Shown here: positions 17,112 to 25,452 of the stretch, piece by piece | How positions within the stretch are numbered: the first letter of the stretch is position 1 | Layout of the letters: every line of letters begins with the position of its first letter | NCBI RefSeq assembly: GCF_033542235.1 | Contig: NZ_JAWRCU010000023.1 | Coordinates: 11,276-75,275, forward strand | Length of the DNA stretch: 64,000 nucleotides | Direction: 5' to 3' | Source of the DNA: JAWRCU01 sp033542235 | Lineage (GTDB): Bacteria > Pseudomonadota > Alphaproteobacteria > Rhizobiales > Rhizobiaceae | Program-made: the position numbers and the translations under genes | The notes under the pieces: model-generated | Told to the model about the DNA's origin: nothing | The model's input: only the letters and a program-made list of their open reading frames with translations | Database searches by the model: none

Positions 17112-17992
17112 CGCCGCTGGAATGGGCCATGGTCGGCATAGCGCTCGCGCTGGCAGTCCTGGCGATCGGTTTCCGCGGTTGGGTTTTCCGGCGGTTCGGC
17201 GTCATCGCGAATGGCAATCGCGCGGCGCGGACCGCGCAGGAAGGCGCTGCGCCTGAGGCCGGCCGCGAGGAGCAGACCGCAAAGCCGGAAGGCGGAAAGG
17301 CTCGGGGCTTGGCCGATCTCGAGGATTTGGAGGTCTCCGACGTGATGGTCCACCGCACACATATGCGGTCCATCAATGCCGACGATCCCCCTGAAGCGAT
17401 CATGCGAGCGGTCATCCAGAGCCCGCATACGCGCATGCCGCTCTGGCGCGGCTCGCTCGACAATATCGTCGGCGTGCTGCATGCCAAGGACGTGCTGCGC
17501 GCGCTCGACGATGCCGGCTTCGACTTCGCCAAGATCGACGCCATGAAGATCGCCTCGAAGCCCTGGTTCGTGCCGGACACGACCCCGCTCGACGATCAGC
17601 TCAATGCGTTCCTCCGCCGCAAGTCGCATTTCGCCATCGTCGTCGACGAATATGGCGAGGTCGAAGGGCTGGTCACGCTCGAGGACATCATTGAGGAGAT
17701 CGTCGGCGAGATCGCCGACGAGCACGATGTCGATGTCCAGGGTGTCAGGCCGGAGGCCGACGGCTCGGTGGTGGTCGACGGGTCGGTCGCGATCCGCGAT
17801 CTCAACCGTGCGCTCGACTGGTCGCTGCCGGACGAGGAGGCGACGACGATCGCCGGCCTCGTTATCCACGAAACCCAGACGATCCCTGAGGAGAAGCAGG
17901 CCTTCACCTTCTATGGCAAGCGCTTTGTGGTGCTCAAGCGCGAGAGAAACCGCATCACCAGGATCAGGATCAAGCCTGCCGATCCGGCCTGA
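17108..17992 (+). CDS. CBS-pair / CorC_HlyC domain protein with single N-terminal membrane helix
   Basis: 294 residues. One membrane helix (about 5-24), a charged linker, two CBS domains (about 75-195; DVMVHRTHMRSI, DEYGEVEGLVTLEDIIEEIVGEI) and a C-terminal CorC_HlyC domain. Members take part in magnesium/cobalt efflux or membrane-stress response. Rhizobial neighbours of aroB usually, to my knowledge, carry a full DUF21 four-helix domain in front (about 430 residues); here that domain is absent and the length matches cytosolic CorC of E. coli, but with a membrane anchor. There is no room for it between the coupled start and the CBS pair. Confidence 0.87.
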   Translation: MTPLEWAMVGIALALAVLAIGFRGWVFRRFGVIANGNRAARTAQEGAAPEAGREEQTAKPEGGKARGLADLEDLEVSDVMVHRTHMRSINADDPPEAIMRAVIQSPHTRMPLWRGSLDNIVGVLHAKDVLRALDDAGFDFAKIDAMKIASKPWFVPDTTPLDDQLNAFLRRKSHFAIVVDEYGEVEGLVTLEDIIEEIVGEIADEHDVDVQGVRPEADGSVVVDGSVAIRDLNRALDWSLPDEEATTIAGLVIHETQTIPEEKQAFTFYGKRFVVLKRERNRITRIRIKPADPA

Positions 17993-18027
17993 CGTACAGT
18001 ATCCGGGGCAATCACCTACGAGGTCGA

Positions 18028-18163
18028 CCCCCACTCCGGTTCGCTTCGCGAACCACCTCTCCCCCGATCGACGGGGGAGGAAGCGCCGGCCGCGATGCCT
18101 GGCGCCCTTCCTCTCCCCTTTTGAGGGGGAGAGGTGCCGAGCGAAGCGAGGCGGAGAGGGGGT
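18028..18163. repeat. Rhizobial-type CTCCCC/GGGGAG palindromic repeat
   Basis: Two successive hairpins: CCTCTCCCCC-GATCGAC-GGGGGAGG (18055-18080) and CCTCTCCCC-TTTT-GAGGGGGAGAGG (18109-18134), flanked by small GC hairpins with TTCGCTTCGCGAA and GCGAAGCGAGGC. It lies between the convergent CBS-protein and caspase-like genes and has no T tract. It resembles intergenic repeats common in Mesorhizobium and related genomes. Confidence 0.75.
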
Positions 18164-18200
18164 CCGCGCCCCCATATCCGATTGCCTTAGCAGAACTCTG

Positions 18201-19820
18201 TCAGTGCTTGCCGATAGCCACGCCCAGCGCCGTGCCGAGCAATGCGCCCGCGGCGAAAGACCCGACCTCGGAGCCGCCGTTGTCCACCGGCGCGCCGGTT
18301 CCGCGCGGCCTGTAGGGAATGTCGTCCTCGGCGGTCTGCTGCGAGTTCTTCTTGCGGGCTGTGTTTGCCGTTTTCTGCGTCACCTTCGCGGCGCTGGCCG
18401 CCTTCGAAGCCTGCTTGCGTGATTCGGCAGCAGCCTTCTGGGTCTCATACTGCGCACGCACTCCGGCCATCAGGGGATCGGTCTGAACAACCAGAAGCAT
18501 ATGTTGCTGCGGCGTCAGATAGGTGGTCTCGGCGATGCCGCTGTCGCGCTGCCATTCGCCGATCGCGGAGCGGGTGCGGGGACCGAGCGACCCGTCGAAG
18601 CCGCCGGTGCTGTGGCCAAGCGCGCTGAGCCTGAGCTGCAGGTCGATCCGCTCCTCCTTGCCGAGCTTGATCTGAGCTTCCGTCTCGGGCGTGCCCGGGG
18701 TCTGCTTCACATCGTCAGGTATCGCGACGCCTGTACGGATCTGCGACGCCTCTGTCTGGCTCGACACGGCGGCAGCGCCCGCGCCGGTCGGTCCGGCGCT
18801 GGCAGTCTGGTTGGCGCCGGCCTGCTTGAGCTGGTCGATATTGAGCCGGGCGACGCTGGCGAAACGGCCATTCGGATATTGTGACAGATAGAGATCGTAA
18901 TGCGCGATCGTGTTGCGCTTCGAGGCCTCATCCCACAGCTTCTGCTCGACGGTCCAGTCGACCTCTGAGCCGTTGACGGCAGACTGAGGCGCGCCGGTGG
19001 CCGCCTGCGGATTGGATCGCGTGTCGGGCGGCGGCGCCCCGAGAAAAACTTCGCGTCCGAGCGACGCATTCGCCCATGGATGCTGGGCTCCATTGGTGGC
19101 CTGCGAAACGTCGGCGCGCACCCGGGTCAGTGCGCTCTGGATTTCGAGACCCGGCGTCGTGAGATGCCTGGCAAGCGCGGTGGTGTACGGGCTGTTCGCC
19201 CCTTTACCGTCATAGGCGACTGCCTCGGGATCGGTTGCATAGGCAATCAGCAGGCCGCCGGAATCGTGGGTGCGCCCAGCTGCCTGGACCGCGGCTAGGC
19301 CGGCACCCATCGAGCGGCTCTTGGGGAGCGCTGCGGCCAAGGTGCGGGCAAGCGGGTTGTCACGGCAGGCGTCGAGGATGACGATGCCGATAGCCGGATC
19401 GGGCGGGAGCGCGTTGAGCACGTCGTCTACCGGGATAGTGCGTGTCTGCAGCTGCGCAGTATTTTGCAATTCCGCGTCGACGGGAATGAGGTAGTTGCGC
19501 TGATCGACCTGCAGGCCGTGACCGGCATAATAGACCACGGCGATGTCGGCGTCATAGGCAGCCTCCGTGAACTGATCGAGCAGTCTGCCCATGTCGATCT
19601 TGTTCAGGTCTTCCCCCTCGATCACCGAAAAACCTGCCTTGCGGAAGGTTTCGGCCATCAGCTTGCCGTCATTGATCGGGTTGGGCAGGGTGACGGCATG
19701 GACATAGGCGCTGTTGCCGATCACCAGCGCGACCCTTTTCCCCTCCACCAGCGCAGAAGCGCTGCTGAGGCCAAGTGCTGAGAAGACGATTGCCGCGGCT
19801 GCGAGCAGATATCGGCGCAT
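18201..19820 (-). CDS. Secreted caspase-like (peptidase C14) protein with peptidoglycan-binding-like domain
   Basis: 539 residues from the ATG at 19820; the frame 26 codons longer lacks a signal sequence. Sec signal (1-24), then a caspase-fold domain (about 25-260) with catalytic His 101 (YYAGHG) and Cys 152 (LDACRDNP), then a linker, a segment at about 310-350 resembling Sel1/TPR-like NTIAHYDLYLSQYPNGRFA, and a segment at about 405-450 resembling a peptidoglycan-binding domain (LSALGHSTGGFDGSLGPRTR). The end is Gly-rich and hydrophobic (GALLGTALGVAIG). Bacterial C14 proteins of this type are common in rhizobia; substrate and role are unknown. Confidence 0.85.
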   Translation of the reverse strand: MRRYLLAAAAIVFSALGLSSASALVEGKRVALVIGNSAYVHAVTLPNPINDGKLMAETFRKAGFSVIEGEDLNKIDMGRLLDQFTEAAYDADIAVVYYAGHGLQVDQRNYLIPVDAELQNTAQLQTRTIPVDDVLNALPPDPAIGIVILDACRDNPLARTLAAALPKSRSMGAGLAAVQAAGRTHDSGGLLIAYATDPEAVAYDGKGANSPYTTALARHLTTPGLEIQSALTRVRADVSQATNGAQHPWANASLGREVFLGAPPPDTRSNPQAATGAPQSAVNGSEVDWTVEQKLWDEASKRNTIAHYDLYLSQYPNGRFASVARLNIDQLKQAGANQTASAGPTGAGAAAVSSQTEASQIRTGVAIPDDVKQTPGTPETEAQIKLGKEERIDLQLRLSALGHSTGGFDGSLGPRTRSAIGEWQRDSGIAETTYLTPQQHMLLVVQTDPLMAGVRAQYETQKAAAESRKQASKAASAAKVTQKTANTARKKNSQQTAEDDIPYRPRGTGAPVDNGGSEVGSFAAGALLGTALGVAIGKH

Positions 19821-20056
19821 GAGCCCACCCCCGAATTGGGACGGAGCGGGCTCGATCTCGGTGTCACGATCTCGAGGAACTGAGCCGCCTGCGCCCATTC
19901 CGTTGCGTAACGTATAGGCAGTGACGCGTCAAATCATGCCATTGAGCAATATCTAGCGACGCGGATGTTTCAGCATTATGCCGGCGCGCAGGCTGGAATT
20001 GTTACAGCCGTCCAGCGCAAGAACCGTGGTCGTTGACCATGGTGATATCTGCTAGC

Positions 20057-20359
20057 TCACCACCTCGTCTTTTCGCCCGGTGCTGCAGGCTCGATTGCCA
20101 GCGCGTGCAGGCCGGCTTTCAGCTCCGGCGTCAGCAGATCGTTGACGGCACGGTGGCGCTCGACGCGGCTCATGCCCGCAAAGGCGGGCGAGACGATGCG
20201 GACGCGGAAATGCGTCTCGCCGGTCCCGTCGAAGGTCATCTGGTGGCCGGATTCGACGTGGTGGTGCCCGGCGTGGAGATGGCTCTCGTTGATGACCTCC
20301 AGCCGCTCGGGCTCAAACGCGTCGGCGAGCTTCTTTTCGATTGTCGTTTTGATGGACAT
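20057..20359 (-). CDS. BolA family protein
   Basis: 100 residues. Small alpha/beta protein that pairs with monothiol glutaredoxins through a [2Fe-2S] cluster and is linked to iron sensing. The conserved core is present: VINESHLHAGH, then HFRVRIVSPAF, then RHRAVNDLL. It is divergent from the DnaJ-domain gene across 246 bp (20360-20605); apart from presumed promoters nothing is recognised in that gap, nor in 19821-20056 downstream. The bolA / DnaJ / cobS-cobT arrangement is typical for rhizobia. Confidence 0.93.
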   Translation of the reverse strand: MSIKTTIEKKLADAFEPERLEVINESHLHAGHHHVESGHQMTFDGTGETHFRVRIVSPAFAGMSRVERHRAVNDLLTPELKAGLHALAIEPAAPGEKTRW

Positions 20360-20605
20360 TCTGCCTCGTCCTCACCAAATAAAGCGCATCCAGGAAAATG
20401 GCTTCCGGCTCTCTGTCTGAATGCGTCATAAGAAGCGCATCCGGTGGAACGGATTCGGGTCCGCCGGGCGGAGTGCGACAGAGAGATGGGTCGGTGCACT
20501 GCCGCGCTTCAAGACGTCTTTAAGCCGCGATTCAGCGGTTAGGGTCATCTTCTGGAAAATGTCAATTCTTGTTTCGCAGCGCGAACGTTCCATAATCGCA
20601 AGGCA

Positions 20606-21220
20606 ATGAGCGTCTATACGAAGTCCTTCGACAAGATCAGGGTGCGCCGCGATCGGCAGGCGGAGCTCAAGTCGCACGCGCCCCGCTGCCAGTGGGACGG
20701 CTGCGAGGAAGCCGGCACCCATCGCGCGCCCGTCGGCCGTATGAGGGAAGGGGAGTATTTCCGCTTCTGCTTCGAGCATGTGCGCGAGTACAACAAGGCC
20801 TACAACTACTTTTCCGGGCTTACCGACAACGATATCGCGCGCTTCCAGAAGGAGGCGCTGACGGGTCATCGCCCGACATGGACGATGGGCGCCAACGGCC
20901 ACACGCGCGTCGGGCCGGATTTTGCGCAGAAGCGCTCCGGGCGTGCCGGCTATTATGCTCGCATCCATGACCCGTTCGGGATGTTCGGCGACCGAGGGGG
21001 CGAGGCGCCACGCGAGCGAAAGGCCAAGCCGCTTGAGGCCAAGGCGCTGGAAACGCTTGGACTTGACGCAAAGGCGACTGGCGCGGAGATCAAGTCCCGC
21101 TATAAGGAACTCGTCAAACGCCACCATCCGGATGCGAATGGGGGTGACAGAGGTTCGGAAGACCGGTTCCGTGACGTGCTCCAGGCCTACCGAGTGCTCA
21201 AGCAGGCTGGTTTGTGCTGA
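20606..21220 (+). CDS. DnaJ-domain protein
   Basis: 204 residues. The first 130 residues form a rhizobial-specific region with a Cys/His set (RCQWDGCEEAGTHRAP, then FRFCFEHV) that could bind zinc. The C-terminal 55 residues are a J domain with the HPD tripeptide (KRHHPDANGG), which stimulates DnaK ATPase. It has none of the G/F or Cys-rich zinc-finger domains of true DnaJ, so it is a specialised co-chaperone. It lies 95 bp upstream of cobS, and a role with the cobaltochelatase is possible but not shown. Confidence 0.9.
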   Translation: MSVYTKSFDKIRVRRDRQAELKSHAPRCQWDGCEEAGTHRAPVGRMREGEYFRFCFEHVREYNKAYNYFSGLTDNDIARFQKEALTGHRPTWTMGANGHTRVGPDFAQKRSGRAGYYARIHDPFGMFGDRGGEAPRERKAKPLEAKALETLGLDAKATGAEIKSRYKELVKRHHPDANGGDRGSEDRFRDVLQAYRVLKQAGLC

Positions 21221-21315
21221 GCCAGGTTTGTATTGAGTCTACGGTCTGCTAAAGACCGCCTCCGACTTGAGAGATGTTAGCCGGCAGGTCCCAAGCTGCC
21301 GCGCGCGAGGATGGA

Positions 21316-22302
21316 ATGAACAAGGTCGATCGCGATATCGCCAACCTGCCGGACACGACTGTCTCGGTGAAAGACACTTTCGGCTTCGATTCCAAGATGG
21401 TGGTGCCGGCCTATTCGGTTGCCGACTCCCACGTCCCGGACATCGATCCCGACTATATTTTCGACAGGCAGACGACGCTCGCGATCCTGTCTGGCTTCGC
21501 CTATAACCGCCGCGTCATGGTAGCCGGCTACCACGGCACCGGCAAATCGACGCATATCGAGCAGGTGGCGGCCCGGCTCAACTGGCCCTGCGTGCGCGTC
21601 AACCTCGACAGCCATGTCAGCCGTATCGATCTCGTCGGCAAGGACGCGATCGTGCTTTCCGACGGAAAGCAGGTCACCGAATTCCGTGACGGCATCCTGC
21701 CCTGGGCCTACCAGCACAATGTCGCGCTCTGCTTCGACGAATACGATGCGGGCAGGCCGGACGTCATGTTCGTAATCCAGCGCGTGCTGGAATCCTCCGG
21801 ACGCCTCACGCTGCTCGACCAGAGCCGCGTCATCAGGCCGCACCCCGCCTTCCGGCTGTTCGCCACGGCCAATACGGTCGGCCTCGGCGACACCACCGGC
21901 CTCTATCACGGCACGCAGCAGATCAACCAGGCGCAGATGGACCGCTGGTCGATCGTGACGACCCTGAATTACCTGCCGCACGACAATGAGGTGGCGATCG
22001 TGCTCGCCAAGGCGAAGCACTACCGCGACGCCAAGGGCAAGGAGATCGTCAACAAGATGGTGCGGGTCGCGGACATGACGCGCCAGGCCTTCATCAATGG
22101 CGACCTCTCGACCGTGATGAGCCCTCGCACCGTGATCACCTGGGCCGAGAATGCCGAGATCTTCGGCGACCTCGGCTTTGCTTTCCGGCTCACCTTCCTC
22201 AACAAGTGCGACGAGCTCGAGCGGCCGGTCGTCGCCGAATTCTATCAGCGTGCCTTCGGCGAGGAATTGCCTGAGTCGGCGGCCAACGTCGTGCTCAGCT
22301 GA
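21316..22302 (+). CDS. cobS: Cobaltochelatase subunit CobS
   Basis: 328 residues from the ATG at 21316, after GAGGATGGA. AAA+ ATPase that, with CobT, drives cobalt insertion by CobN in aerobic cobalamin synthesis. Walker A GYHGTGKST at 71-79, Walker B region ALCFDEYDAG, sensor-like FATANTVGLGDTTGLY. A 14-residue longer frame exists but lacks support. cobT follows 9 bp downstream. CobN and the rest of the pathway are not in the window; the adenosyltransferase is 36 kb away. Confidence 0.96.
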   Translation: MNKVDRDIANLPDTTVSVKDTFGFDSKMVVPAYSVADSHVPDIDPDYIFDRQTTLAILSGFAYNRRVMVAGYHGTGKSTHIEQVAARLNWPCVRVNLDSHVSRIDLVGKDAIVLSDGKQVTEFRDGILPWAYQHNVALCFDEYDAGRPDVMFVIQRVLESSGRLTLLDQSRVIRPHPAFRLFATANTVGLGDTTGLYHGTQQINQAQMDRWSIVTTLNYLPHDNEVAIVLAKAKHYRDAKGKEIVNKMVRVADMTRQAFINGDLSTVMSPRTVITWAENAEIFGDLGFAFRLTFLNKCDELERPVVAEFYQRAFGEELPESAANVVLS

Positions 22303-22311
22303 CGGGGGTGC

Positions 22312-24213
22312 ATGGCGGGTCCGGGCGACAATTCACGCGGCAAATCGCGCAGCAGCGCGGAGACGGACGGCTTCAAGCGGGCCGTCGGCATCTGCATGCG
22401 AGCGATTTCCGGCGATAATGAGCTGGAGGTCGGCTTCGCCAAGGACAAGCCGGCGCTGGCCGGCAACCGCGCGCGGCTCCCCGACCTGCCGAAGAAGCCA
22501 TCGGCCCAGGACATAGCTGTCACCCGGGGGCTCGGCGACTCCATGGCGCTCAGGCGCGCCTGCCATGATATCCGCATTCACAGCAAGCTCGCGCCCGAAG
22601 GCAAGCAGGCGCGCGCCATCTTCGACGCGGTCGAGCAAGCGCGCGTCGAGGCGATCGGCTCCCGCGCGATGAGCGGGGTCGCTGCCAATCTCGGTTCCAT
22701 GCTCGAGGACAAATTCGCCCGCGCCAATCTTGCCGATGTGCGCGACCAGGCCGATGCGCCGCTCGAGGAAGCCATAGCGCTGATGGTGCGCGAACGGCTG
22801 ACGGGCAGGCAGGCGCCGAAGAGCGGCGAGCGGGTCGTCGACCTCTGGCGCGAATGGGTGGAAACCAAGGCCGGCACCGACATAGACGGGCTCTTGGACA
22901 AGCTCGACGACCAGCAGGCTTTTGCGCGGGTCGTACGCCATATGCTCGCCTCGATGGACATGGCCGAGGAACTCGGCGACGAGCAGGAAGCCGAAGACAG
23001 CGAGGACGACAGCGACGACCAGCCGCAGGGCGAGGAACGCTCGGAGGAAGGCGACCAGGACGATTCCGGCGCGGACCAGTCGCAGTCGGAGGATGCCGAA
23101 GCCTCGGCCGACGAGGAGCAGGCCGGTGAGATGGAGGCGTCCGACGCCACGGCCGACGATGTCTCGGACGACGAGGACACCGACGCCGAGACGCCGGGCG
23201 AAGCCAAGCGCCCGGAGCACCCGCTCACCAACCTGCCGCGCGACATCGACTACAAGGTCTTCACCACCCAGTTCGACGAGACGGTCGGGGCCGAGGATCT
23301 CTGCGACGAGGAGGAGCTCGACCGGCTTCGCGCCTTCCTCGACAAGCAGCTCACCAACCTGCAAGGCGTCGTTGGGCGGCTCGCCAACCGGCTGCAGCGC
23401 CGCCTGATGGCGCAGCAGAACCGGTCGTGGGACTTCGACCTCGAGGAGGGCTATCTCGACACCGCGCGGCTCGTTCGCGTGGTCATCGATCCGATGCAGC
23501 CGCTTTCGTTCAAGCAGGAGCGCGACACGAAATTCCGCGATACGGTGGTGACGCTGCTTCTCGACAATTCCGGCTCGATGCGCGGGCGGCCGATCACCGT
23601 CGCGGCGACCTGCGCCGATATCCTCGCCCGCACACTCGAGCGCTGCGGCGTCAGCGTCGAGATCCTTGGCTTCACGACCCGCGCCTGGAAGGGCGGTCAG
23701 GCGCGCGAGAAATGGCTGAAGGAGGGCAAGCCCGGCAATCCAGGCAGGCTCAACGACCTCAGGCATATCATCTACAAGTCGGCGGATGCGCCCTGGCGTC
23801 GCGCCCGCCGCAATCTCGGCCTGATGATGCGTGAGGGGCTGCTCAAGGAAAACATCGACGGCGAGGCGCTGCTGTGGGCGCATCAGCGCCTGATCGGACG
23901 GCCGGAGCAGCGGAAGATCCTGATGATGATCTCGGACGGCGCGCCGGTCGACGATTCGACCTTGTCGGTCAATCCCGGCAATTATCTGGAGCGGCATCTG
24001 CGAGCCGTGATCGAGCTTATCGAGGACCGATCGCCCGTCGAACTGCTCGCCATCGGCATCGGCCATGACGTCACGCGCTACTATCGGCGCGCCGTCACCA
24101 TCGTCGACGCCGAGGAGCTCGCCGGCGCCATGACCGAGCAGCTTGCCGCCCTGTTCGCCGAGGAAGGAACCCGCGACGCACGTCGCAGTCCGGCACTGCG
24201 GCGGGCTGGATGA
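22312..24213 (+). CDS. cobT: Cobaltochelatase subunit CobT
   Basis: 633 residues. Partner of CobS in the AAA+ chaperone complex of cobaltochelatase. The N-terminal part is alpha-helical; the middle (about 220-305) is a very acidic low-complexity stretch rich in Asp, Glu, Ser and Gln; the C-terminal VWA domain carries a MIDAS motif DNSGSM at about 416-421. The acidic stretch could buffer cobalt or magnesium ions or act as a flexible linker. It overlaps the following gene by 4 nt (ATGA). Confidence 0.96.
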   Translation: MAGPGDNSRGKSRSSAETDGFKRAVGICMRAISGDNELEVGFAKDKPALAGNRARLPDLPKKPSAQDIAVTRGLGDSMALRRACHDIRIHSKLAPEGKQARAIFDAVEQARVEAIGSRAMSGVAANLGSMLEDKFARANLADVRDQADAPLEEAIALMVRERLTGRQAPKSGERVVDLWREWVETKAGTDIDGLLDKLDDQQAFARVVRHMLASMDMAEELGDEQEAEDSEDDSDDQPQGEERSEEGDQDDSGADQSQSEDAEASADEEQAGEMEASDATADDVSDDEDTDAETPGEAKRPEHPLTNLPRDIDYKVFTTQFDETVGAEDLCDEEELDRLRAFLDKQLTNLQGVVGRLANRLQRRLMAQQNRSWDFDLEEGYLDTARLVRVVIDPMQPLSFKQERDTKFRDTVVTLLLDNSGSMRGRPITVAATCADILARTLERCGVSVEILGFTTRAWKGGQAREKWLKEGKPGNPGRLNDLRHIIYKSADAPWRRARRNLGLMMREGLLKENIDGEALLWAHQRLIGRPEQRKILMMISDGAPVDDSTLSVNPGNYLERHLRAVIELIEDRSPVELLAIGIGHDVTRYYRRAVTIVDAEELAGAMTEQLAALFAEEGTRDARRSPALRRAG

Positions 24214-25289
24214 GAGGGGGCGCTCGCCCCAGAACCGCTGCCGTTGTCGCGCTTGCAGTGCTTGGGCTTGCCATTCCTGCCCCGGCCGGCGCGCCGCTCG
24301 AACCGATCACGATTCACAGCCGTCCCATCAGTCAATTCCATATCCGCCGCAACGAAAAGGGGTTCGGCCCGCTCGAATTCGTCGGAGGGCTCGAGATGAC
24401 CTCGTCTTCCGCCGATTTCGGTGCGCTGTCCGCAATGCGGTTCACCAAGCCGGGGAGCGATTTCGTCGGCGTCGCCGACACCGGCTTCTGGTTCTTCGGT
24501 ACGATCAAGCGTGACGCCGAACAGCGGCCGTCGGGAATAGCGGACTTTCGCATGGAGCAGATGGTCGACGAGAACGGCAAGGTCATCAACGAGAAATGGC
24601 TGGCCGACGCCGAGGGGCTCGACGTGAAGGATGGCGTCGCTACGGTCGGCTTCGAGCGCGAGCACCGAATCGCGCAGTTCAGAATCAAACCTGGCGACAT
24701 GAAAGCCGCGTTCCGCACGCTCGATTTCCTGGTGCCGAAGAACGAACTGCGCAAAAATCGCGGCTTCGAGACGGTGACGCGGGCCGATCCGCAGAGTCGG
24801 CTGAAGGGAGCACTGGTCGTCGTCTCCGAAAAGAGCCTCGATAAGGACGGCAACATCTTAGCAGCGATCATCGAAGGGCCGGCGAAGGGCATCTTCACCG
24901 TTAAGCGCAGCGGCGATTTTGACATAACCGACGGCGCCTTCCTGCCCGACGGCGACCTCCTTATCCTCGAGCGTTCCTTCAGCATGGCTTCGGGCGTGAA
25001 GATGCGGCTCAGACGCATCCACGGCGAATCCATCGCCAAGGGCTCGGTGGCAGACGGGCCGATCCTGCTGCAGGCCGATATGGGTTACCAGATCGACAAC
25101 ATGGAAGCGTTGGACGTCTGGCGGCGCGCCGACGGCGCGCTGATGGTTTCCCTGATGTCCGACGACAACCACTCGATCCTGCAGCGCAACCTCTATCTGG
25201 AATTCATCCTGCACGAGGGCGAGGAGTGGTCGTCGCAGACGATGAAGAGCGAGCAGTTCGGGTTTCCGGATAAAGGGCCGGAGCAATAG
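24210..25289 (+). CDS. Phytase-like domain (esterase-like) exported protein
   Basis: 359 residues. Signal peptide about 1-27 (ALAVLGLAIPAPAGA), then a six-bladed propeller-like domain of the esterase-like activity of phytase family. Recognised from LEFVGGLEMTS, FVGVADTGFW, EGLDVKDG and ERSFSMASGVKMR. The exported protein would act in the periplasm, but substrate is unknown and phytase activity should not be assumed. It is translationally coupled to cobT by ATGA, an arrangement seen in other rhizobia, with no obvious functional link to cobalamin. Confidence 0.83.
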   Translation: MRGGARPRTAAVVALAVLGLAIPAPAGAPLEPITIHSRPISQFHIRRNEKGFGPLEFVGGLEMTSSSADFGALSAMRFTKPGSDFVGVADTGFWFFGTIKRDAEQRPSGIADFRMEQMVDENGKVINEKWLADAEGLDVKDGVATVGFEREHRIAQFRIKPGDMKAAFRTLDFLVPKNELRKNRGFETVTRADPQSRLKGALVVVSEKSLDKDGNILAAIIEGPAKGIFTVKRSGDFDITDGAFLPDGDLLILERSFSMASGVKMRLRRIHGESIAKGSVADGPILLQADMGYQIDNMEALDVWRRADGALMVSLMSDDNHSILQRNLYLEFILHEGEEWSSQTMKSEQFGFPDKGPEQ

Positions 25290-25315
25290 GGGCCAGAACC
25301 TTCAGTTTTCAGCTT

Positions 25316-25427
25316 GGCGCTGCCCCTCACCCTTACCCTCTCCCCGTAAAAGACGGGGAGAGGGGGCGGCAACGTCTCAGAATCCCCTCTCCCCGTTTTT
25401 CACGGGGAGAGGGTGAGGGGCAGCGCC
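25316..25427. repeat. Large intergenic palindrome, copy 2 (inverted orientation)
   Basis: Arms 25316-25366 and 25383-25427 with GCCCCTCACCC / TCTCCCCGT composition. The loop CGGCAACGTCTCAGAAT is the reverse complement of the loop of the element at 2005-2121. The right flank (AAGCGAGTTGCAGACCGC) matches the right flank of copy 1. It lies between convergent genes (phytase-like and phosphoesterase). Confidence 0.9.
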
Positions 25428-25452
25428 GACATAAAGCGAGTTGCAGACCGCG

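Noticed and set aside
22333..24066. 577-residue minus-strand frame opposite cobT
   Set aside because: Shadow of a high-GC coding region; cobT has clear motifs in the plus frame.
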